From Bacteroidota bacterium (lineage in GTDB: Bacteria; Bacteroidota; Bacteroidia; Bacteroidales; FEN-979), in assembly GCA_026391715.1 (NCBI GenBank), contig JAPLDO010000233.1, forward strand, positions 1 through 64,000: 64,000 bases of DNA, given 5' to 3'. The notes under the pieces are model-generated. The model was not told the DNA's origin. It was given only the letters and a program-made list of their open reading frames with translations, and made no database searches. Positions 43,088-52,733 of this stretch are shown one piece after another (within the stretch, counting starts at the first letter, position 1; the number at the start of each line of letters is the position of its first letter). Made by a program: the position numbers and the translations under genes.

Positions 43088-45709
43088 ATGATTAAATTTT
43101 TCCTGAATAATCAACTGATTTGCTTTTCAGGGAATGAAGAGCTGACCCTGCTGAACTACATTCGCGGCTCAGCGGGCATAACCTCGGTTAAGGATGGCTG
43201 TTCCGGACAGGCAGCCTGTGGCGCATGTATGGTGGAAATTGACGGGAAGGCAAAGTTATCCTGCACCCAAAAACTGAAACTCATGGAGGGAAAGCGGGTT
43301 ATCACCATGGAAGGCATTCCCGATAAAATCCGCGAAATCATAGCGCAAGCTTATGTTAATAAAGGCGCCGTACAATGTGGCTTTTGTACGCCCGGACTAA
43401 TCATGCGCACAAAAGTTTTGTTCGGAGAAAATCCAAATCCCAACCGGGAAGAAATTAAAAAGGCGATCAACCTGAATCTTTGTCGCTGCACCGGATATAT
43501 AAAAATTGTTGACGCCATTGAAGAGGCTTTGAAGAAACTGCGGGTAAGGAGCGAAAAGGATGACGAAAGGGAATCGCCAGTTCATCCTCCGGTAAAAGCC
43601 GGAATCGGCGAACCGCTACGCAAATATGACGCATATAATACCGCCATCGGGAAAAAACTTTTCGTCAACGACATGCATTTCCCCGGAATGTTATATGGCG
43701 CATTACGTTTCAGCGACCATCCCAGAGCCGCAGTATTATCTGTTGATGTTTCGGAAGCCTTGAAAACAGAGGGTGTGGTAAGAGTTTTCACAGCCGCCGA
43801 CGTTCCAGGCGAAAGATATACCGGACTTATTTTCAGCGACTGGCCTCTGATGATTGCCAAAGGAGAGATCACAAGGTATATTGGCGATGTGATTGCAGGC
43901 GTGGTAGCCACAGATGAAGAGACCGCGAGGAGAGCGTCAAAGCTCATCCGTATAGATTATGAAGTATTTGAGCCGGTTTCTGATCCTGAAAAGGCTATTG
44001 AGCCAGATTCTCCCGAAGTTCACCCCGGAAAGCCGAACCTGCTGGAGAGGTGCATGGTCAGTCGCGGAGATCCAATAGAAACGGTTTTCGGCAATTCAAA
44101 ATATGTTGTTTCCGGAATCTATGAAACGCAGCGAATTGAACACGCTTTCCTCGAAACCGAGGCTGCCATTGCTCTCCCCGATGGCGACGGGATTCGCCTC
44201 TATTCCCAGGGTCAGGGAATTTATGTTGACCAACGACAGGTTGCTTCACTTCTCGCGCTTGATGAAGATAAGGTTCGCGTAACTCTCGCGCCCTGCGGCG
44301 GCGGCTTCGGCGGTCGCGAAGATATGACCGTTCAGGGTCATGCCGCGTTGTTTGCCTGGCATTTGAAATGCCCTGTGCTGGTGCATCTTTCGCGTGAGGA
44401 ATCAATAATCATGCACCCAAAGCGACATCCGGTAAAGATGGACGTCACGCTCTCCTGCGATGAACAAGGAATGTTTACAGGGTTGAAAATGTTGGCGGTT
44501 GGCGATTCTGGGGCTTACGCTTCGGTAGGAACCAAGGTGATGGAGCGAGTTGCAGGTCATGCCAGCGGAGGCTATCATGTTCCATCGGTTGATATAGAAT
44601 CTCTGACCGTTTATACCAACAATATTCCTTCAGGCGCTATGCGCGGATTTGGAGCCAACCAGGCGGCTTTCGCACTGGAAAGTTGTGTTGACGAGTTGTG
44701 CGAAAAAGGCGGATTCGACAGGTGGCAGTTCCGGTTTAAAAATGCGCTTGACCATGGAAAGATGACTGCCACAGGGCAGATTCTTGGAGAAGGAGTCGGG
44801 ATCAAAGCCTGTCTGACGGCATTGAAAGATCATTTTTATTCTGCAAAATATGCGGGCATTGCCTGTGGAATAAAAAATTCCGGAGTTGGAAATGGCATGA
44901 CCGATTTCAGCGATGTAAAAATCAGCATTCTTAATAACGGCAGGGTTTTGATTGAACATGGCTGGACAGAAATGGGTCAAGGAGTGCAGAATATGGCAAT
45001 CCAGACCCTTCACGAGGAAACCGGTATCGCCGCTTCCATGATTGATGTGGTTGTGGACACTAATGCAGGGCTACCTACCGGAATGACAACTTCATCGCGG
45101 GCTACAGCTTTGCTGGGAAATGCTATAATTGACGCTTCAGTCGCGATCCGCAACGACATCAGTCAGTGTATTCAGGGCTTTGGCGATATTGAAGAAAATC
45201 AGCTTAGCCTTGCCCTTCTTCAGTTGGCAGGAAAAACCTATTCAGGAAAATATTATTGCGACTGGACTACCAAACCTGGCGCCGACGTCGAAAAAATTGT
45301 CACACATTATTCTTATGGTTATGCCGCTCAACTTGTCATTCTGAACGACGAGGGTGAAATAGAAAAAGTTTACGCGGCGCACGATGCCGGAAAGATCATG
45401 AACCCCATGCTTTTCGAGGGACAGATTCAGGGAGCTGTTCACATGGGACTTGGTTATGCGCTGACAGAAGATTTACCGATGGAAAAAAGCAGGCTTACGA
45501 GCGCGAATCTTCGTGATTGCGGAGTATTAACCGCTTCGCAAACCCCTGAAATTATCGTTATCGGCATTGAAGAGGCAGACCCGGTTGGACCTTATGGCGC
45601 TAAAGGAATTGGCGAAATCGGACTGGTTCCAACGGCGGCGGCGACGGCAAATGCACTGTATCAGTTCGACAAAATCAGAAGGAAAAAGTTACCGATGAAA
45701 AGAACCTGA
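43088..45709 (+). CDS. Fused 2Fe-2S/molybdopterin hydroxylase (xanthine-dehydrogenase type, selenium-linked clade)
   Basis: 873 residues. The N-terminal ferredoxin domain has CSGQAACGAC and a final Cys at about residue 59, and the [2Fe-2S] helical domain has CGFCTPG ... CRCTGY. The rest is the molybdenum subunit: SQGQGIYVDQRQVA, APCGGGFGGRED, MRGFGANQAAFALE, GWTEMGQGVQN and the catalytic-glutamate segment GPYGAKGIGEIGLVP. There is no FAD domain, so an external electron partner is needed. This fused form without FAD matches the hydroxylases annotated as selenium-dependent and acting on purines, often beside ygeY. Selenium incorporation is cofactor chemistry, not a Sec codon, and cannot be seen here. 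Confidence 0.88.
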   Translation: MIKFFLNNQLICFSGNEELTLLNYIRGSAGITSVKDGCSGQAACGACMVEIDGKAKLSCTQKLKLMEGKRVITMEGIPDKIREIIAQAYVNKGAVQCGFCTPGLIMRTKVLFGENPNPNREEIKKAINLNLCRCTGYIKIVDAIEEALKKLRVRSEKDDERESPVHPPVKAGIGEPLRKYDAYNTAIGKKLFVNDMHFPGMLYGALRFSDHPRAAVLSVDVSEALKTEGVVRVFTAADVPGERYTGLIFSDWPLMIAKGEITRYIGDVIAGVVATDEETARRASKLIRIDYEVFEPVSDPEKAIEPDSPEVHPGKPNLLERCMVSRGDPIETVFGNSKYVVSGIYETQRIEHAFLETEAAIALPDGDGIRLYSQGQGIYVDQRQVASLLALDEDKVRVTLAPCGGGFGGREDMTVQGHAALFAWHLKCPVLVHLSREESIIMHPKRHPVKMDVTLSCDEQGMFTGLKMLAVGDSGAYASVGTKVMERVAGHASGGYHVPSVDIESLTVYTNNIPSGAMRGFGANQAAFALESCVDELCEKGGFDRWQFRFKNALDHGKMTATGQILGEGVGIKACLTALKDHFYSAKYAGIACGIKNSGVGNGMTDFSDVKISILNNGRVLIEHGWTEMGQGVQNMAIQTLHEETGIAASMIDVVVDTNAGLPTGMTTSSRATALLGNAIIDASVAIRNDISQCIQGFGDIEENQLSLALLQLAGKTYSGKYYCDWTTKPGADVEKIVTHYSYGYAAQLVILNDEGEIEKVYAAHDAGKIMNPMLFEGQIQGAVHMGLGYALTEDLPMEKSRLTSANLRDCGVLTASQTPEIIVIGIEEADPVGPYGAKGIGEIGLVPTAAATANALYQFDKIRRKKLPMKRT

Positions 45710-45812
45710 CGCCAATATCTACCGTGAGATCCCTGACGAACCGGGACATTTGCTAACATCCATAAAGTTAGACATTGAGGAGATCGACGGGAACCAACGT
45801 GAGAACAACATC

Positions 45813-47108
45813 CTAACTGAAAAGTTGGATCCGGTCATCAGCCTGGTTGATTTCTATTGTTGGGAGTTCAATCCAGAAGGCGCTACCTTCGCCGACAATG
45901 CTTTCAACGCCAACCAATCCTTTTGTGGCTTCCATTATTCGCTTAACTATAGTTAGTCCAAGCCCGGCGCCTTCAGTTTCTGTTTTTTCAACCCCAATGC
46001 GTTCGAAGGGTGAAAAAAGTTTTGGAATGTCATCCGATGGAATACCCATACCGGTATCTGTAATAGAAATCCGAACAAAAACAATTCCTTTATCGTCCAT
46101 AGGCTGCGTTTCAATTTTGACTAAAATAGCGCCGCCTTGCCTGTTATACTTCACGGCATTGGTGAGCAGGTTGAACAACACTTGTTTTAAACGTTTCCTG
46201 TCGGACATTACAAAAATTGGGTTTACAGACCCATTTACAAGCTCAGGTTTAATTTGCCTGGCATTGGCGAGTGGCTGAATCGCGTCCATCATTTCAGAAA
46301 CGACACTGTTTACCTCCACAGGTTCGGATAAAAGTGGGAGTTTGCCGGATTCGATTCCTGAAATGTCTAATACAACATCTATTAATTCGAGCAGATATTT
46401 CCCGCTGGTTAAAATGTGACCGACACTTTTCTTATGTCTGGGGTTGAGTTCTCCCATATCCATCAACTGTGCAAAGCCAAGTATTGCATTCATCGGGGTC
46501 CTTAATTCATGGCTTACGCGGGAGAGGAATTCGCTTTTGGCACGATTTGCCTTCATTGCCTGGTCTCTTGATCGAATGATCTCTTCTTCAGCCCTTTTAA
46601 TATCCAGGATATTTTTTTGAAGATTTTTATTGACTTCCCTGAGCTCCTGGGTTCGCTCTTCAACTTTTAACTCAAGTGTGGCATTTAGTTCCTGAAGTTC
46701 TTGGCTTTGCCGGTGCAATTTAAGATGCGTGTAAACACGGGCTTTTACCTCTTCTGCCTGAAAAGGTTTATTGATAAAATCAACTCCGCCTGTAGTCAAA
46801 GCTTTTACGATATTAGCCGTGTCGCCCAGCGCGCTGATAAAAATAACCGGTACATCAGCCAGACCGGGGTTTGCTTTTAACCGGCGGCAAACTTCAAATC
46901 CATCCATTCCCGGCATCCTGATATCGAGCAGGATCAAGTCAGGCTTCTCTTTTTCCGCAGCATTCAATGCCAGCATTCCGCCGGGAACGGGTCTTGTTTT
47001 ATACCCTTCGGGTTCTAGTATGTCGTCAAGCAACTTGAGATTGTCGCCAATATCATCAACTATCAGGATATTGGGAATGTATCGGCCGTCAAGGGCGTCG
47101 TCTTTCAT
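45813..47108 (-). CDS. Response regulator-histidine kinase fusion
   Basis: 431 residues. A receiver comes first (LIVDDIGDN, Asp62 in LDIRMPGMDGFEV), then a coiled coil (about 135-190), HisKA with SHELRTPMNA (His200), and HATPase (LLTNAVKYN, DTGMGIPSDD, GAGLGLTI). No membrane part. Third in a minus-strand operon: the start overlaps the previous stop by 4 bases. Its receiver is very similar at protein and DNA level to that of the gene at 49486. Confidence 0.95.
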   Translation of the reverse strand: MKDDALDGRYIPNILIVDDIGDNLKLLDDILEPEGYKTRPVPGGMLALNAAEKEKPDLILLDIRMPGMDGFEVCRRLKANPGLADVPVIFISALGDTANIVKALTTGGVDFINKPFQAEEVKARVYTHLKLHRQSQELQELNATLELKVEERTQELREVNKNLQKNILDIKRAEEEIIRSRDQAMKANRAKSEFLSRVSHELRTPMNAILGFAQLMDMGELNPRHKKSVGHILTSGKYLLELIDVVLDISGIESGKLPLLSEPVEVNSVVSEMMDAIQPLANARQIKPELVNGSVNPIFVMSDRKRLKQVLFNLLTNAVKYNRQGGAILVKIETQPMDDKGIVFVRISITDTGMGIPSDDIPKLFSPFERIGVEKTETEGAGLGLTIVKRIMEATKGLVGVESIVGEGSAFWIELPTIEINQADDRIQLFS

Positions 47109-49489
47109 TTTTTTCTGATTGTCAATATCTGTAACAGGTAATTATAATTAAAATCGGTTGCCTCGGTCATTAGGTGACTACAGAGATGCGGATAATCATT
47201 TTCAATGCTCTTAATATGCGCTGTAAGCAGGTGAAAATCGGCTGATTCAACTGCACGCATCATTTGTAATACCAGCTCTTCCGGCAGTTTTGCAATATCA
47301 TCCTCAACGATTCCATTGTTATTCAAATATTTGGAAAGAGTGTCGGATGTTGTTTCTTCTTTGTAAACATACTCGATGCCAAGCGCCTTGCCGATTATGT
47401 CAAACAAGTCACTTTCGTGAAAGGGCTTGCGGATATAGCCTTCGATATCAAGTGTGGATGTTTTTTGTTTCTCGTCTTCATGCGAGCTGGCGGTTACCGC
47501 AATAATCGGCGTTTGCTTCCCTTTTTCAGTTGATTTGATGTGTCGGGTTGCCTCATAGCCATCCATCACGGGCATTCGCATATCCATCAGAATCAGGTGC
47601 GGGTTCCACTCTTCAAACTTCGTAATGGCATCTGCTCCGTTTACCGCTTCATTGGTTTCGAAACCAGCCAGTCTGAGAAAACTCCCCATTACCTGCCTGT
47701 TCTCTTCTTTATCATCTACAATCAGTAAGCGATAAACATCGTTTGGGTTATCAATGCCCGTCACACGTTTTGAAATGTAAGCTTCACGAACTTCGGGTTT
47801 CCCCTCCCTGATTTCCACATTGATGGTAAAAACCGAACCTTTACCTTTTTCGCTGGCAACGGTAATATCTCCCCCCATTAACAGGGCCAGTTCACGGCTC
47901 AGGGCAAGCCCCAGACCTGTGCCGCTGTTTTTCTTGATTCCGGCAGTTGTCTGTTCGAACTGTCTAAAGAGTTTTCCCAGTTCGTCCTCCGACATTCCCG
48001 GACCTGAATCCTGAATTTCGACAATCAGGCGGCTTTTGCTGTCATTACCTTTATAAACGCGGGTATTTACGGTAACTCCGCCTTTGTCGGTGAATTTTAT
48101 TGCATTTCCGATAAGATTGATAAGGATTTGTCGTAATTTATGGTCATCTGTAATGATATGATGCGGAAGATCGCCGGAGGCTTCAATAACCAACTGAAGT
48201 TGTTTGGATTGGGCTTGTTCTTTGAACATCATCTGTACGTCGTTCAAAACAGCATGCAGATCAAAATTTGTAGGGTTTAACACTGCGCGGCCAGCTTCCA
48301 TTTTAGACAATTCAAGAATGTCGTTTATGAGTTTTAGCAAATGTTCGCCGGCTCGATTGATGGAGGCAACAAACTCCTTTTGTGAATTGGTTAATGATTT
48401 TTCCCGGTTCATCAGTTGCGAAAACCCAATGATCGCGTTCAGTGGCGTTCTGATTTCATGCGACATATTCGTCAGGAATGTACTCTTAGCCTTATTGGCA
48501 ACTTCGGCGTCTTCCTTTGCCTTAAGGAGCGCTATTTCAGCCTTCTTGCGCTCAGTGATATCGCGGGTGACGCCAATCATAGATACTGAACTTCCGTCAT
48601 TCTCCAGTACCGGATAACAAAAAGATTCGGTCAACAATGTAGACCCGTCTTTACGATAATACTCAAGTTCTCCATGAAAGTCTGGCAGAGGCAGTCCAGT
48701 CACAAAAGCAGCATGTAGTTGCTGAACGTAACCTATGCTAATGACTTGAGAATCTGGTGTGAGTATCTTGTCAAGCGGCTGGTTCATCGCCTCCTCCACA
48801 GTGAGGCCGCGCAACAGCTCCACGGCTGGACTGACATAAGTAATGGTGCCGTCAAGATTCATGGTATAGACGACATCCCTGGTATTTTGTGCCAATAACC
48901 GGTAACGTTCTTCGCTGATCCGCAACTCATCTTCCACCCGTTTGCGCTCGGTGATGTCGGTGATGAAGCCATGCCACATCACCGATCCATCCGCCTCCTT
49001 CTGAGGTATAGCATTGCCGTAGAGTGAGTGGATGGTGTCATCATCAAATTTCACCCGGTATTCATGTTGCCAGGGAGTGAGGTTTTGCGCCGATTCCTTG
49101 ATTGAAGCGACAACGCCGGCAAGGTCGTCAGGATGACCATTTGCAAATACCTTTGAAGCATCTTCTCGCACTTCATCGGGGCTTACCCGGTATATCTCCC
49201 TGATAGCCTCGCTGGCGTAAGGGAAACAGGAGGTTCCGTCGGGGCGCAGAAGATATTGGTAAACAAGTCCGGGAACCCGGCTGGCGATTTTCTTCAGATT
49301 ATCCTGTTGAAATGCCAGTTCTTTGTTGGCAATGAGCAGCTCTTCGGCTCGTTTTGTTTTTTCTTCGTTTTGAAATGCCAGTTCTTCTATAAGTTCAAGT
49401 ATTTTGGCTTCTGACTTCATTTTGAGCAACTCTTCAGCCTTTTGACGAATAATTTCGGCTGTTGATTTGTTTTCGGCATTTTTTTTCAT
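47105..49489 (-). CDS. Two-PAS hybrid histidine kinase with receiver
   Basis: 794 residues: N-terminal coiled coil (about 10-70, with repeated AEELL...ELAFQ), two PAS/PAC units (about 70-185 and 195-315, each ending DITERK), HisKA SHEIRTPLNA (His344), HATPase (NLIGNAIKF, DSGPGMSEDE, GTGLGLAL), receiver (LLIVDDKEENRQV, Asp636 in MDMRMPVMDGYEA) and a C-terminal 70-residue helical tail of the kind seen after such receivers. Cytoplasmic. It overlaps both operon neighbours by 4 bases, so the three proteins are likely produced together and may exchange phosphate. Confidence 0.95.
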   Translation of the reverse strand: MKKNAENKSTAEIIRQKAEELLKMKSEAKILELIEELAFQNEEKTKRAEELLIANKELAFQQDNLKKIASRVPGLVYQYLLRPDGTSCFPYASEAIREIYRVSPDEVREDASKVFANGHPDDLAGVVASIKESAQNLTPWQHEYRVKFDDDTIHSLYGNAIPQKEADGSVMWHGFITDITERKRVEDELRISEERYRLLAQNTRDVVYTMNLDGTITYVSPAVELLRGLTVEEAMNQPLDKILTPDSQVISIGYVQQLHAAFVTGLPLPDFHGELEYYRKDGSTLLTESFCYPVLENDGSSVSMIGVTRDITERKKAEIALLKAKEDAEVANKAKSTFLTNMSHEIRTPLNAIIGFSQLMNREKSLTNSQKEFVASINRAGEHLLKLINDILELSKMEAGRAVLNPTNFDLHAVLNDVQMMFKEQAQSKQLQLVIEASGDLPHHIITDDHKLRQILINLIGNAIKFTDKGGVTVNTRVYKGNDSKSRLIVEIQDSGPGMSEDELGKLFRQFEQTTAGIKKNSGTGLGLALSRELALLMGGDITVASEKGKGSVFTINVEIREGKPEVREAYISKRVTGIDNPNDVYRLLIVDDKEENRQVMGSFLRLAGFETNEAVNGADAITKFEEWNPHLILMDMRMPVMDGYEATRHIKSTEKGKQTPIIAVTASSHEDEKQKTSTLDIEGYIRKPFHESDLFDIIGKALGIEYVYKEETTSDTLSKYLNNNGIVEDDIAKLPEELVLQMMRAVESADFHLLTAHIKSIENDYPHLCSHLMTEATDFNYNYLLQILTIRKK

Positions 49490-50637
49490 GCGTTTGGAAT
49501 TGTAAAAATGAACATACTGCCTTCACAAGGAGAGGATTCTACCCAAATATTTCCGCCATGTTTTTCGACAAATTCTTTACATAGAATTAAACCGAGACCG
49601 GTTCCTTTCTCGTTGTTGGTGCCGGGGGTCGAATAGGTTTCGTCGAGGCGGAATAGTTTTTCAATTCTGTCTTTTGAAATGCCAACCCCTGAATCCCTCA
49701 CCGTTACTGTTAGTACGTCTGGTTTTTCTACTGCCGAAATGGTTATCTCGCCGCCAGGGTTAGTGAATTTTATGGCGTTGGAAATCAGGTTCCGGAAAAC
49801 GGTATTTATCATCGCCTGATCAGCGTAAACAGTGGCATTCAAAGGTAAATCCTTTTTGATGGCGATTGATTTTTGCCCGGCAATGTCATCAAATAAAGAG
49901 GTAATTTTTTTAATAAAATCAACCATTTCGAAATGCTCAGGAATGAATTCCATCCTGCCGGTTTTGGCGCGGACCCATTCCATCAGGTTCATGAGCAGAT
50001 CAACTGACTTTTGGGAGGATTTAAGGATAATTTCGGCATGTTTTTCAATTCCGTCATAATCCTTTTCCCTGACTTGTTCGACAAGAATTTCGCTAAAACC
50101 CATAATAGCGTGAAAAGGACTTTTAAGGTCGTGAGCGATGATTGAGAAGAATTTATCTTTGGTTGCGTTAAGTTTCTCAAGTTCTTTGGTCTGGCGCTTC
50201 AGCTTTTCTTTTTGTTCCAGAAGCTCCAGGCTTTGATTATGAAGTTTAAGATGGGTTTGAGCCCGCGCTATGACTTCTTCTGCCTGAAAAGGTTTATTGA
50301 TATAATCAACTCCGCCTGTAGTCAAAGCTTTTACGATATTAGGCGTGTCGCCCAGCGCGCTGATAAAAATAACCGGTACATCTGCCAGACCGGGGTTTGC
50401 TTTTAACCGGCGGCAAACTTCAAATCCATCCATTCCCGGCATCATGATATCGAGCAGGATCAGATCGGGCTTTTCTATTTCAGCCGCCTTTAATGCCAGT
50501 TCTCCGCCGGGAACAAGTCGCGTTTTATATCCTTCGGGTTTTAGTATATCATCAAGTAATCTGAGATTGTCGCCAATATCATCAACGATAAGAATGTTGG
50601 GAATATGGCTGGCTACATGGTGTTGTTCAACTTTCAT
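49486..50637 (-). CDS. Response regulator-histidine kinase fusion (first of operon)
   Basis: 383 residues. Receiver (Asp63 in LDIMMPGMDGFEV), coiled linker (LELLEQKEKLKRQTKELEKL), HisKA with SIIAHDLKSPFHA (His169), HATPase (NLISNAIKFTNPGGE, DSGVGISKDR, GTGLGLIL). This kinase core is of the AHDLKSP subtype, unlike its operon neighbours, while the receiver is almost the same as that at 45813. Upstream (50638-51003) I see no gene; TATATTTT near 50680 is only a near-match to a -7 box. Confidence 0.94.
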   Translation of the reverse strand: MKVEQHHVASHIPNILIVDDIGDNLRLLDDILKPEGYKTRLVPGGELALKAAEIEKPDLILLDIMMPGMDGFEVCRRLKANPGLADVPVIFISALGDTPNIVKALTTGGVDYINKPFQAEEVIARAQTHLKLHNQSLELLEQKEKLKRQTKELEKLNATKDKFFSIIAHDLKSPFHAIMGFSEILVEQVREKDYDGIEKHAEIILKSSQKSVDLLMNLMEWVRAKTGRMEFIPEHFEMVDFIKKITSLFDDIAGQKSIAIKKDLPLNATVYADQAMINTVFRNLISNAIKFTNPGGEITISAVEKPDVLTVTVRDSGVGISKDRIEKLFRLDETYSTPGTNNEKGTGLGLILCKEFVEKHGGNIWVESSPCEGSMFIFTIPNA

Positions 50638-51003
50638 AGTTCAATATTTAGTTATGCTGACCGGGGTAAGGCATTGTCGAAAATATAACCGCCAAAGAGT
50701 TTAGTAACACTTTGGCAATTTGGAAAAGGATTTTAATATTTTTAACCCCTGACTCAAAAATGTATATTATGTAAAAGTAGTTTATAATTCAGGAAACTGA
50801 CGATAAACCTTTGAATTTTGTTAATGTAAGTGTGATTCAATGATGGTATATGGCATTGGGAATAGTATAATACTCCCCAATTATAAGAAAGAAATATTAT
50901 TTGATTTGAGAAAAACATTGGTTTTACTACTCAAAGAAGATGGAATGTATTACATTTGGAAAGATCAAATTCCAACCAAAGTCGATCCAACAATTTGAAT
51001 GAA

Positions 51004-51157
51004 GAGCCTGATCCGAAAAGGAAACAATTTGGACCAAAGTCCAGTAAATATCTGGTTATCAATTGCCACTACCTTAAGGTAGTGGCAATTCAAGTTGCTG
51101 ATATACCGGGCTCGCAGCCAAATTTTTATTTTTATAACCACTTTTCGGAGTGGGCTC
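51004..51157 (-). mobile_element. 153-bp palindromic element, copy C (inverted)
   Basis: Opposite in orientation to copies A and B. It ends with AACCACTTTTCGGAGTGGGCTC and starts GAGCCTGATCCGAAAAGG. The central palindrome (51061-51090) is perfect over 30 bases and contains CACTACC/GGTAGTG. It ends 10 bases before the -7 box of the GH30 gene. Confidence 0.68.
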
Positions 51158-51167
51158 AAAATTGAAG

Positions 51168-51175
51168 TAATTTTG
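51168..51175 (+). promoter_or_regulatory. Candidate PUL3 promoter (-7 box)
   Basis: TAATTTTG matches TAnnTTTG perfectly and lies 20 bases before the GH30 ATG. The expected -33 region falls in the end of mobile element copy C, so the element may shape this promoter. Confidence 0.5.
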
Positions 51176-51195
51176 TAATAACTAAACACTGTTGT

Positions 51196-52659
51196 ATGAA
51201 AAAGCTGATTCTTCTACTTAGTCTTCTTTGGTTGTTGTCACCTGATATTTTAATTGCCGGCAATACGCCGGATAACCCGGTTGCTCCTGCCGGGAAAAAG
51301 GTAACTGTTTATACTACCGCCGAGAATACGAAATTCAGGATTTCAGCCACAGAAACTCTTATTATGTCCGATTTCGGTCAGCCATTAGAAACTCAACCTT
51401 GTATTTTTGTGGATCCCGGCAAAACCTTCCAGACCTTCATTGGGATTGGCGCAGCTTTAACAGACGCTTCAGCGGAAACTTTTGCGAAAATGCCAAAAGA
51501 TAAGCAGCAGGAAATTCTGCAAAACTATTTTGATCCTCAAAAGGGAATTGGCTATACGCTTGCGCGAACCAACATTCACAGTTGCGATTTTTCCAGTGGC
51601 AGCTATACGTATGTTGATGAAAATGACGCCGATTTGAAATCATTCACCATTGCCCACGACAGGGAATTCCGGATACCATTCATCAAACAGGCGATTGCTG
51701 CGGCAGGCGGTAAACTTACTTTGTATGCAAGTCCCTGGAGCCCCCCGGCATGGATGAAGGATAATAATAATATGTTGCAGGGTGGAAAACTGAAACCGGC
51801 TTTTTATCAAAGCTGGGCAAATTATTTTGTCAAGTTTATCAGCGCTTATCAGGCGGAGGGCGTCCCGGTTTGGGGAATCAGCGTTCAGAATGAACCTATG
51901 GCAAAACAAAAGTGGGAATCCTGTATTTTTACTGCGGAAGATGAAAGAGATTTTATTAAGAATTTCCTCGGACCCACTCTGAAGAAAGCTGGAATGAGCG
52001 ATAAAAAACTTATTGCCTGGGATCACAACCGCGACCTGATTTATCAGCGCGCCAGCACAATTCTTGATGATCCTGAAGCTGCAAAATACGTCTGGGGCAT
52101 TGGATTTCATTGGTATGAAACCTGGACAGGCGGAGGGAATATCTTCGATAATGTTAAACGTGTTGCTGAATCGTATCCCGAAAAGGCGCTGATTTTTACC
52201 GAAGGCTGCGCCGAAAGTTTCACTTTCAGTAAAATGAATGAATGGAAATGGGGAGAAATATATGGGCGAAATATGATCAATGATTTCAACAACGGCGCGG
52301 TTGGCTGGACAGATTGGAACATAGCGCTTGATGAAACCGGCGGTCCGAATCACGTTCAGAATTTGTGCTTTGCGCCGCTTCATGCAAATACAAAAACCGG
52401 CGAGTTGTATTATCTAAGTTCATTTTATTATATCGGACATTTCTCGAAATTTATCCGCCCCGGCGCTAAAAGAATCATCAGCTCGGCAAGCCAGGGCCAG
52501 CTACTTACAACTGCTTTCCTCAATACCGATGGAAAAATCGCGGTTATTGTAATGAATCAAAGTGAAGATAAAATTCCATATCGTTTATGGATACATGGAC
52601 AGGCTGCTGAAACAATTAGTTTACCACATTCGATACAGACTTTGGTGGTGGATTTTTGA
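51196..52659 (+). CDS. Secreted GH30-family glycoside hydrolase (PUL3)
   Basis: 487 residues. Signal peptide ends around ILIAGN. GH30 motifs: GIGAALTDASAETF, SPWSPPAWMKDNNNMLQGGKL, acid/base SVQNEPMA, nucleophile IFTEGCAES, and DWNIALDETGGPNHVQN. It is a paralogue of the PUL1 enzyme but lacks a lipobox, so it is likely periplasmic or secreted. A beta-1,6-glucanase or beta-glucosidase-type activity is plausible from family and context. It is the first gene of PUL3. Confidence 0.93.
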   Translation: MKKLILLLSLLWLLSPDILIAGNTPDNPVAPAGKKVTVYTTAENTKFRISATETLIMSDFGQPLETQPCIFVDPGKTFQTFIGIGAALTDASAETFAKMPKDKQQEILQNYFDPQKGIGYTLARTNIHSCDFSSGSYTYVDENDADLKSFTIAHDREFRIPFIKQAIAAAGGKLTLYASPWSPPAWMKDNNNMLQGGKLKPAFYQSWANYFVKFISAYQAEGVPVWGISVQNEPMAKQKWESCIFTAEDERDFIKNFLGPTLKKAGMSDKKLIAWDHNRDLIYQRASTILDDPEAAKYVWGIGFHWYETWTGGGNIFDNVKRVAESYPEKALIFTEGCAESFTFSKMNEWKWGEIYGRNMINDFNNGAVGWTDWNIALDETGGPNHVQNLCFAPLHANTKTGELYYLSSFYYIGHFSKFIRPGAKRIISSASQGQLLTTAFLNTDGKIAVIVMNQSEDKIPYRLWIHGQAAETISLPHSIQTLVVDF

Positions 52660-52733
52660 CCGCAATAAAATAAATTTCCACACCAAACTATTTTAGTACT
52701 TTTATCATTTATTTTTCACAAAAAATTCAGGTT

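Noticed and set aside
44058-44405. 115-codon antisense frame in the hydroxylase gene
   Set aside because: It is arginine-rich and arises from the complementary strand of GC-richer coding DNA.
41169-51090. CRISPR-like repeats between the palindromic elements
   Set aside because: Only three scattered copies in both orientations, with kilobase spacing and no cas genes.
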